From positions 62,001-126,000 of the forward strand of contig NZ_SJPI01000002.1 in assembly GCF_007859865.1 (NCBI RefSeq): a stretch of 64,000 nucleotides of DNA. The letters run 5' to 3'. Numbering within the stretch: position 1 is the stretch's first letter; each line of letters opens with the position of its first letter. The DNA comes from Rubripirellula amarantea. GTDB taxonomy: Bacteria > Planctomycetota > Planctomycetia > Pirellulales > Pirellulaceae. The notes beneath the pieces are model-generated. The model was not told the origin of the DNA. It made no database searches and saw nothing but the letters and a program-made list of their open reading frames with translations. Positions 61,101 through 64,000 of this stretch are shown here, piece by piece. The position numbers were made by a program, and so were the translations under genes.

Positions 61101-64000
61101 ACCTTTGTCTCCCGACAGGACATCGTCGTCTGCTCCACCGACTAGGAAATCGTTGCCGTCACCACCACCGATGTAATCATCGCCACCTTCGCCGAATAGA
61201 CGGTCGTCGCCGGGTCCGCCTTGCAATTGATCATGTTCTTCGCCCCCATAGATGACATCGTTACCTTCGCCGCCGTCGATCAAGTCTTCGTCAGTGGTAA
61301 TCACTGTCACTGGTCCGACACCAGGAATCTGGACGATCTCGGAACCAATGACATCGGTTCCGTTTCCAAAGAGCAAGTCGTTGCCGCTGCCGCCAAAGAT
61401 CACATCGTTACCGCCGCCACCGTAGGCAACCAACCGAGCCATACCGCCTGTGATCTCGTCATCGCCGGTACCACCATAGACCGTGACGGGTAATTCATAA
61501 GCTTCGTCGACATAGATCGCATCATTGCCTTTGCCGGTGTCCACAAAAACGCTTGTGACGTTGTTGAACTTCTGATCGGTTCCATACGCCGTGATGATGG
61601 TTTGGCCAGTGTCCTCGTCCTGGCTGATGAAGATCACGTCTTCACCGTCGGTTAGATCTCCCTCTTCGCGCAGTGCTGCGTTGGGGCCAGCGTGAATGAC
61701 CAGACGTCCGTCGGCTTCCACATGCCCCAGCACGGGATTGGCAGGCTCAGGTCTTGGGAAGTCAAAGTTGACCAGCACCTTAGGGCCAAGCGTGGTCTCG
61801 ACTCGAATGCCGAATGCTTTGGCGTAGGCCGTTACAAAAATGTCCAGTTGTCCCGAGGGATCAAAGATCCACAAAGGACCTAGTCCCGGCGCGTTACCCA
61901 GTTGAAGGTTTTCAATTACTTCCGAGAAGCGAACCTTGCCGTCTTGGTTGGGATCGTTCAGGTCGAGGTTCAATTGAGCGCCAACGCCAATCTCCACACC
62001 TGCCTTCGCGACTTGCAAGTCGAGTTGACCCCCAGCGGTCACGGCGAATCGGAACGTCAACTCGGGGACATCGGAAACCTTGGCTCCACCGGAATACACT
62101 GCACGATCGTCGAAGAAAAATCCGTTCAGCAAATCGGCGGCCCGATTGGTTTCGGCGTACTGCCGAATCCCAGAGGTGTCGTAGCCAAACGCAAAGTCAA
62201 TCGCCGTACTGAATTGTCCTCCGATAGCCAGACTGAAAACGGGGAAGACCGGAATCGAAACGCTGAAGTCGAACGAGGCTTCCAGTCGAGGTGCTTGGAA
62301 TTTCAGCAAGTCGACATCGTTGCCAAACAGCAAGCCAATCGCCGAGGTCGGATCCTGAAGCAGCGGGATACTGAACTTACCCGGCGTCGTCATCAATTCG
62401 CCACCTGATGTGTATTGAGGTGCTTCTTGCGGAATATTTCGCAAGTAGTCACGCATCTCTGCGACATCTTCACCGACGGTGTCTAAAAAATCATCGAAGT
62501 TCGTTTGACCACCCATTGGCACTGGAACCAGCGCACCGAATTCATCGAGCGTCGTGTCAAAATTTCCAAGCGGCAAAATGATTGTCTCGGCGTTGGTCGG
62601 GATGTCGATCAACGTGACAATGTTCTGGACCGCTTCGACGAACTGCCCTACTGATTCACCGCCCTGACCGAAAACTCCGATCAAGTCCGTGAATGTAGTT
62701 GGACCAATCAAATCGCTAATGCCGGGAATTGGCGTCGTGAGCTTATCGAGCACCGGACGAATTGGGTCCAAGAAGTCGTTGACCGGACCGAGCACCGGAG
62801 CAAGGACATTGCTCACGAACGAACCAAGATCGAGTCCAACGTTCGTTAGCGTCACACCGGGCGTCGTGAGAGAATCAAAAACACTTGCCAGTGATCCGGT
62901 TGCGGGATCAAAATTCAAATGTAGGTCGGCAACCAACGACGGAATGCCATCGATCGAAGTATTGATCCCGGTGTGAATGCGCGTATGCAGGCTGCCCACA
63001 AACTCGCTGGTCACGGACACACTGTTGAGTGCCGTTCCGAGGCTGGACAAGGTGTAACGGCCAGCGGGAAAATCGAGTCCGAATCCACCGCGAATAGCGT
63101 TGATGGCTTCCGTGTTAGGATCGTCGGAGTCGATTCGAGCCGCTTGTCTTTGCGCAAGCGTCAGTTCAGCCGCGTCAATGGTCGCGATTTGAACTTGCAA
63201 CGGACCTAGGTTCGCTTCGCCAACGAGGTCATCGACGCCGGCATAGAAATCAACTGCAATCTCGGTACCGGTGCCGAACTCTAAGAAGGGGCCTTGGGTT
63301 CGATTAAAGCCCACGACCAAATCCAACCCGTAGCCGGCGCTGATCATCGCATCGCCATCGAGTTCCAAGCCAAGAACGCTTCCACCAACATCCAAGTCAA
63401 TCGGCGTCGACAAGCTCAAGCCGTCGCGGCCGATATTGATCGCGTAGGCAATCTCGTCGTCGGAGTCGATGGTGATGCCAACGTCGGCCAAAGTGATCGC
63501 GCCGTCGTTGTTAAGGTCACGCAATACTCCCAAGCCATTTCCGTTTTCCCCAGGACCGAGGGTATTGAACAGAATGCTTTGCCCTACCGTTGAAACGGCC
63601 TCTTCGAAGGTCGCACCACGAAGTTCATCCGCCAGCGGCGCGACGAAGGATTCAACGAAACTGACCGCATCGGCGAGACCTTCGCCAATAAGCGGCATCG
63701 GAATCCCAAGGACTTCGTCGCCCAGGTAATCATCAATCAAACCAAACAGGCCCTGCAAACCCTCCGCCAAAGCGATCAATCCGTCGCCCAAGGAAACGTT
63801 CGATACCGCACCTTGGACATCTGGCACCGCGATCACATTTGGCCGGGTTCCGGAATAATCCCCGATCGTGGTTCCGGGTGGTGAAAGCACCAAGAAATCG
63901 AACTCGGACAAGTCGTTCCAGCGAACTTGCAGCGGCTCGGTTTGACCTAGAAACGTAAGTGGCAAGTCCACACCGAGACTGGCGTTCGCAGGATTAAAGT
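46119..64000 (-). CDS. Giant multi-domain extracellular protein (RTX, FG-GAP, ELWxxDGT, LRR, PKD, dockerin), N-terminus outside the window
   Basis: At least 5950 residues are visible and the frame is open at the right edge. In order from the N-terminal side: a beta-rich region of about 800 residues; a long RTX array (GGxGxDxLxGG) at 58550-61500; smaller RTX blocks at 57395-57560, 56780-56965 and 52090-52200; FG-GAP/VCBS repeats (54430-55880); ELWxxDGT repeats (52700-53940); leucine-rich repeats (51430-51830); a golvesin-like domain (51000-51350); carboxypeptidase-regulatory, PKD and SdrD-like domains (48700-50570); four repeats of about 142 residues (46483-48146); and a dockerin (46268-46446). 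RTX blocks bind Ca2+ outside the cell, and dockerins suggest attachment to a cohesin partner. Likely role: surface adhesion or matrix (inference). Confidence 0.93.
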   Translation of the reverse strand, partial: FNPANASLGVDLPLTFLGQTEPLQVRWNDLSEFDFLVLSPPGTTIGDYSGTRPNVIAVPDVQGAVSNVSLGDGLIALAEGLQGLFGLIDDYLGDEVLGIPMPLIGEGLADAVSFVESFVAPLADELRGATFEEAVSTVGQSILFNTLGPGENGNGLGVLRDLNNDGAITLADVGITIDSDDEIAYAINIGRDGLSLSTPIDLDVGGSVLGLELDGDAMISAGYGLDLVVGFNRTQGPFLEFGTGTEIAVDFYAGVDDLVGEANLGPLQVQIATIDAAELTLAQRQAARIDSDDPNTEAINAIRGGFGLDFPAGRYTLSSLGTALNSVSVTSEFVGSLHTRIHTGINTSIDGIPSLVADLHLNFDPATGSLASVFDSLTTPGVTLTNVGLDLGSFVSNVLAPVLGPVNDFLDPIRPVLDKLTTPIPGISDLIGPTTFTDLIGVFGQGGESVGQFVEAVQNIVTLIDIPTNAETIILPLGNFDTTLDEFGALVPVPMGGQTNFDDFLDTVGEDVAEMRDYLRNIPQEAPQYTSGGELMTTPGKFSIPLLQDPTSAIGLLFGNDVDLLKFQAPRLEASFDFSVSIPVFPVFSLAIGGQFSTAIDFAFGYDTSGIRQYAETNRAADLLNGFFFDDRAVYSGGAKVSDVPELTFRFAVTAGGQLDLQVAKAGVEIGVGAQLNLDLNDPNQDGKVRFSEVIENLQLGNAPGLGPLWIFDPSGQLDIFVTAYAKAFGIRVETTLGPKVLVNFDFPRPEPANPVLGHVEADGRLVIHAGPNAALREEGDLTDGEDVIFISQDEDTGQTIITAYGTDQKFNNVTSVFVDTGKGNDAIYVDEAYELPVTVYGGTGDDEITGGMARLVAYGGGGNDVIFGGSGNDLLFGNGTDVIGSEIVQIPGVGPVTVITTDEDLIDGGEGNDVIYGGEEHDQLQGGPGDDRLFGEGGDDYIGGGDGNDFLVGGADDDVLSGDKGNDIAHGDEEDGSGDGKDFLQGGQGDDVLRGGGGNDELFGGVGGDDLFGEGGDDLLVGAVTSRDTPDFELLQSEPDTESHTFDGGEGNDVIYGTAGVDIVVDVSGITRVYTYESNDRVTTGDFDDLIHTGDGDDVVDAGGGNNRIYTGAGFDIVDSGDGDDLIDLRGTLNLTRSVSPNSGGQVTDQGGDNRILTDDGDDIIDVLGSGSNYIDAGDGDNYVRTLGGGGDIIRTGSGQDIVDAGDGGNEINVGAGDDQVTSGGGNDNVFLGSGNDTAFVGAGSDVVIAGDGNDFVDGGSGSDLIRGGDGDDELVGGIGSDTISGDAGIDVIWGGLLIYDRTTLLAELVTPNEYDASASSIVFPAIVPAVVANGPLEGSLEDGDDFITGGADRDFLFGGGGSDRIQGGSGDGYIDGGRGNDTLIGTTGIDVIRGGDGDDDIQAGRHIDFSYGDGGDDFIVGGSGIAIDGQHEVFGQRSFGGTGNDVIWAYAHSTDNARESVLRGEYIDGGQGRDELLGNLRRDTLIGGGGDDRVLGDELSGPDFLENEDFKTTGGGDLLIGGFGDDIVQGGGGDDLIYGGGNVDELEGHAGEDTIYGGGGIDFIRLDVDPSYAFGGDVLDGHYDNSPNEGVTDDFATDILLINGTDGNDVITIAGDGFGQAIINYNGRQLPVTIKDGLGNTLIEQYQINGLSGHDEIGFDVSFDTSDLAQRSRDWVGVFQGGSGNDTLIGSAGRDRLDGGRGSDFVYGLGGDDRLWGDSGEGVAGDTDRLYAGTGNDDLLGGQGVNYLYAWSSDPGVIGPDYGIFNLDGTREDTGLNRMLGRDRNDFLFAGTGLDFMYGGGGVDVLHDPDGMPLENFGVPEGDEWLEYARSNDSVWYYGGSGRDDVITVDYVTEPGLLGGHHLITRLTENNGFFSFDAQVRLDFAATNADGSLVWDPSDLVQRVEELTTAVDDDARRLAATSLELSGDLLPPEGDFLAIIVSAGDGDDQVFVGPTVQKTVWVSAGAGDDRVEYASGTAILVDIADADPRNEVIGDADDFSSAFELGLISNSVYYEKLTLDSPDDVDWFTFTVDDLTFHPEAQFVVDSLSDDDRIEFEFYQLNAAGTLDMIAEGDLQPDPASLDTDRTSRTAMRLGEKEFRAGTRVYMRVRSLTQSPTTYNLGLDFASEDLLGLNRVALGVQSDTFLRRDVIVGGPGDDILRGGPSEDWVIGGSGNDIITGGVDGDASDILIGEDGDDVFQIIPSGTTFDVTLADEIEGNAGFDRILFLGGDLDDRGRPVPDHVTLRYQPLLNAYELAAKVWDTANQEFLVDGNNFVVHTASYRASSVEATEFDLRAGNDELHLEASSISIIDGEPIRVSGYQFDRPDGTTDESETYGISPGDRQVGGGAVNFIIRGGDGNDLLFGSPYDDIMFGGAGIDQIVGGGGSDEIDGESGDDILIGDLPTAITPLFDDYEIVGRSERTNDVLGNATVLDLSTRMVGGLTLHDGDSADWFYLPSPPNNSALSIDFVNGDYGRLRENILTKDIEVFPARFNSSTGKYEIAESNAVPTGTLVFVDNPTASTLVADESPRTDGIGIGNTVTGQFRLEVTGENPELIDVTMSGGMSGEELETAVNQGINAVGLSDAVFAFYDVARERLMLQPRDGQRITVESLSQFSFVYFGFTDGQTNDGAPFALGEYSITSNKSFEAPVQMGPTQSPSPFAFPTADRSSLAFDSQTQFDLFSSNDLDFARRLDGVNRDEAIASVINVGDVNADGRNDVLLQSQTTGYLFFGDIDASASIDTVRDAADFIIHYPSENYSAIAGPVDLDGDGHDDLTFARESVNKSQPIFKGLITIEALSGAYLADDSPVRVISVGGELQIIDVDREIPAAGTPITYIGTVGNEDLDIAWINHNGDEFPDLAVFGRNPNIRLIQTLNTKGYGVVQDGEDLAYNFTTVPNIVANNLISVLGVMESSATVSTAQYGRVVTEVRTDDTAHTTFGDIDGDGTDDVIVTLPRGWTFDPGSDDEVVSRTYRIAGGSNAFSVALGTSRYGAIAQYAEFDYGLRDSSDPSLGHSGALNVDLPVAVADVDGNGSDDLIFLSDAVSGDLNEAQLRVVLSDDLLAQSGSLVDLRGSVSVSGFRSTDNVFLNPSVSTGDFDGDGQVDVAWGADNSTDATAWVLFDIASGPARRVVTSSFGDPRVDYVAISGPTGGSHFGRMPTSAIDVTGDRIDDLLIGASGFDTDGGAIDGGAVYVIAGSHRIIGTPDESLVVDLSNDSVRGIGDVVRDSQGDVNVDSVLAKQVDTDWYRFRLVGDGQIGDRIRISPPALSTTETRVRDVAGQFGPGNSVYNDTPTFDVNEDGTDGVLEFDVESLLQAYDDSSVIAGASLRLQGSATSSAETSEALTRPEHLTPIPGKNGASDLVYFAGGTEATGRELYVTDGTASGTRLVYETLDGPESYYIDEVTSAGDTVFFMVNYPGDGESFDRRLFMTDGTKTFEVTDDDGEELVLIYGSFEDELYVIRGYDKPQLYKIQVENDGSGTFVQVGDLQSDASLYDTSFAVVEDGFYFQVNEQLWKSDGTDAGTVLLKTFDALGTSFTSFTPFAGNGIVFAADDGSGRRLWISDASGNTYVLSTTIDASKIENLVDVNGTLFFNIGSELYLSDGTDSGTKFTRQLSSTAFTGLGRIDSLEINKKLVSIVRLSSEQVLITVTNTDGEEVSSATLSADSSVHVNGFGKWDNQLVVGYQTHDGPGQGFKHFVDLMDLDSGSLTNLATEIDDNYVGDFTNFVQSGDLKIFEGYRSDNILGNELWVSDLTAAGTQMLAQTGGGSGSEGGVITLRFSGGRNDMEITGDERDEAVVFAMTATFPSTTALVDIDLTPYVEQLRSLFDQGYRSIVATMSMSSGEATIIDPFDGNNTGLYFEKSGGMIGQLLDSEGRLIASDFSSYDLRNLPAGEYYVGVSRAPGRSIDSPADYSLEIDPPGLGSAHATESNDVLRGGDGDDIVAGGPGNDRIVGDSGDDVLIGELFEFVDATSSDVTRGDLTSSPYAETRSERQLRDPIAVIGVDVNDLGIGEINIGNPEIAERIADQLGVTIQTLVDGSMKFSRPVTATDLAGITELDLSLLGLDDIVGVEHLVGLESLDLGNNNLASNDLAVLRPAAAGARGLSNLRYLNLEGNRLVALGNLNSLTSLRALNLSRQRDLAITNVNPLSVLDQLVFLSVAGNQVEDLSPLSNLTQLRVLDVSGNLFYPSSAPAVALQQLLGSIGVDASSATSDPAWNVHSSNTALGGSYLALAPSDDGEARWSFEKLVRGTTYEVYASWHADTSHNPTATYTSDGVTIGTADQRIASSQRPLGEASLDRIGTFTADSDTVEISVGHGSGSGTTVADAILLRPVSGSPADSLVHLDLRGTVLSNEDRAVVLGEMLSRNGVLHVDDNESPVWSGLPDGISIDVGDTTAIEDLNQYVDDAENTTITFSATSSDPAVALRLQGSDLKISATSEVANVVYVEVKATDAAGLSSTITIPVAIGLPLISGVVADESDQPVEGATVNATSENGKVSTLTGRDGRYWILGDAGAVTLSVDLGQKFQKSSPDIQLEFSRPAFESDQNFSVTRGVIISGTAGDNEGDLVSLVASSTIPGGSYKWTVGGGPVSDVVGENAQNFQFKPTDSRVYTVLLEYSVNGNTYIENAYFSFGEVVGVASDIADITSPEGRFSETLTIIDDGGLDDTYKLSIHYGDGRVDDFASHVGPTFAFDHVYSDAGTYQIVILVDDNGTASESEFTLNVTETIPSLSIDLDEPFQAIEREGNLEFGLIDPSRSANRYEWQFSVDWGDGSPVESFNDRVSFTPIASGVRATFDSSHNYAEGTYKVTYIVVDDDGEEHTQTLDVVVRNAAPMLSLTVPSEVLEDELFTASVSVVDDDTDPVIVWDFGDGDVPQLGETVIHRFSGPGEYVATVSVTDTDGVTVTRSQTITVTGVNDAPRLAPIPPTVITETFAWSLQVQVTDNDDDEVFVWNVQNAPAGLTISDSGLIQWTPTLSQGFGEYEFTVSATDLAGVTATARVQVDVVDTGSISGTVFQDDNGSGIQELGERGRAANVSLDLGNNGTIDYTTRADLDGRYSFENLAIGLYRVVVSVPNGFVATSPEVQLVDLSTPSAIETVPTGVNNDIDGDGVNNLDEQNSPAGVDGNGDGIADWQQGNVISVMTDGGPVTVVSPIGTLLNEVTVTEPAQSTQDILFPYDRISFTVSGVATGSIANVELIYGVDSSINAVFAVDESQPADLVFRQIGSERGERTRLLGDRVVTGVREGGVSDTDTSATKLAVSLQLASVDMGTDLLQRSEIGNLDKGIAVADEATGDGFIMHSAESVHSRFADASIPYQNSDHMVAVRFFAGSWQLNNNRTWINFTPRSSDRLIASVDFTNDAIESLQGFSGVTDGIQRGYLSGDLTFQANRWDDRPNVGEFSVQGTEFFSLQSLPPTVRIPIGTINRGIAVQESASGTGYVLLSHESVHTRFADDPPFRFNSDRMIVVRLNDSVWQYNDNQKWVDFDPRPSDRLIASVDMDADTITSLRDAEGSVGGIAQGYAVSDLTFAANVFNGQTNANEFTITGTYIEVDVVIAPTSFDLGDVNSGIGVHDDASGTGYVLYSDQPIADRFADSPGHANNSERLIAVQYQDGHWVYSDNQTWVSFIPQNSDRLIAKLDFSADTIESLQGQTGFVRGIQLGFTSGDLTFAADRFADAFNNGEFTVGGTEFSAPVLSTPTQSVAMGANQSLIAVQDDATGRGYLMYSTRSLRDRFGEANIFAGTADHVVAVRYQNGTWQWNDNQQWNVFTPDAGDRLLASVDFDLDTVAPMTNAVSTFRGISQGYVGGDLVFFANRFGPSPNSGEFTIDGSYFELPIGSTAETASRATLLDSNRDGIISASDALRIINRLAVVAEPDEFTAPPPFDPNADGKVTALDALMIINELARESSDGESEGWSQSENEALSNTPLNPLAVDRAIGISDDDDSTDAAALLF
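46268..46446 (-). other. C-terminal dockerin type I-like domain
   Basis: Two EF-hand-like segments, DSNRDGIISASDALRIINRL and DPNADGKVTALDALMIINEL, each with Asp-rich Ca2+ loop plus helix, are separated by a Pro-rich spacer. About 48 residues of acidic tail follow, ending DAAALLF. Confidence 0.9.
46483..48146 (-). repeat. Four tandem protein repeats of about 142 residues, family not recognised
   Basis: Copies begin at 48146, 47720, 47297 and 46871 with spacings of 426, 423 and 426 bases. Each has the order: GxxxxGIAVxxxATGxGY, RFAD, SDRxIAVxxxxxxW, NDNxxWxxFxPxxxDRLIAS, GIxxGYxSGDLTFxANRF, and GEFTIxGTxF. The copies are diverged, so the repeat is old. Confidence 0.85.
52700..53940 (-). repeat. 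ELWxxDGT repeats
   Basis: Six related units are visible: GRELYVTDGTASGT, RLFMTDGT, EQLWKSDGTDAGT, RRLWISDASG, SELYLSDGTDSGT and NELWVSDLTAAGT. This is a second propeller-like module, adjacent to the FG-GAP region. Confidence 0.85.
54430..55880 (-). repeat. FG-GAP/VCBS-like repeats
   Basis: Seven copies of a DxDGDGxxD motif alternate with beta strands, for example VGDVNADGRNDVLLQS, VDLDGDGHDDLTFAR and FGDIDGDGTDDVIVTLP. The number fits a seven-bladed integrin-like propeller with Ca2+ sites. Confidence 0.85.
58550..61500 (-). repeat. Main RTX (hemolysin-type calcium-binding) repeat array
   Basis: Dozens of nonapeptides of the GGxGxDxLx type form runs such as GGEGNDVIYGG, GDDRLFGEGGDDYIGGG and GSGSDLIRGG. 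They are interrupted by short non-RTX segments. The pattern folds into a parallel beta-roll when Ca2+ binds. Confidence 0.95.

Noticed and set aside
60920-61255. Plus-strand His/Arg-rich frames opposite the RTX array
   Set aside because: They are mirror translations of Gly/Asp-rich RTX codons; low-complexity artefacts.

Overview
The window looks like chromosomal DNA of a planctomycete close to Rhodopirellula (Pirellulaceae). This is inferred from family content, not from a marker gene. The content includes a DUF1559 pseudopilin, a DUF1207 envelope protein, a PEP-CTERM anchored glycosidase, a Lys/Ala-rich histone H1-like protein, a membrane-anchored squalene-cyclase-like protein, a CehA/McbA metallohydrolase, and a giant RTX/FG-GAP/ELWxxDGT/PKD protein ending in a dockerin. 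No rRNA, tRNA, transposase, phage gene or CRISPR array was seen.

Layout. 1-5.3 kb (+): 3' part of a thioredoxin-fold protein, an FMN reductase, and a coupled pair of GH128-like glycosidase and glycerophosphodiesterase. 5.3-12 kb: a TMTC-like membrane TPR protein (-), an EamA transporter (+), AMP nucleosidase (-) and a cyclase-like protein (-). 12.2-15.9 kb: a B3/B4-domain protein and the H1-like protein (+), convergent with an Orn/Lys/Arg decarboxylase (-). 16.3-21.8 kb: a response regulator with a degenerate HD-GYP-like domain (+), an unrecognised protein whose proline-rich front is cut off by an in-frame UGA (-), and a CehA/McbA protein (-). 22.3-26.9 kb (+): two signalling modules, a GAF histidine kinase with a CheY-like regulator, then a CsrA-receiver fusion coupled to a hybrid histidine kinase. 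27.3-33.8 kb (+): sialidase, large MscS-type channel, CorC/HlyC-type protein. 33.9-36.2 kb (-): two secreted esterases. 36.5-43.3 kb (-): a tightly coupled envelope-glycan cluster (GT2-ArnT fusion, small repeat protein, LptF/G-like permease, second ArnT-like transferase, DUF1207 protein). 43.5-46.0 kb (-): M56 protease/BlaI pair and a pseudopilin. 46.1-64.0 kb (-): a giant extracellular protein that runs off the right edge.

The most distinctive observations are four. (1) A CsrA RNA-binding domain is fused to a receiver domain and translationally coupled to a hybrid kinase, which suggests phospho-controlled post-transcriptional regulation. (2) Short tandem repeats (12-21 bp units, each array with its own sequence) recur in many intergenic gaps and at gene ends, sometimes adding in-frame peptide repeats. 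(3) A four-copy repeat of about 142 residues near the C-terminus of the giant protein was not recognised as any known family. (4) Several hidden or broken reading frames exist that are too short for routine calling, at 18778-18939, 19056-19394 and 28477-28683.
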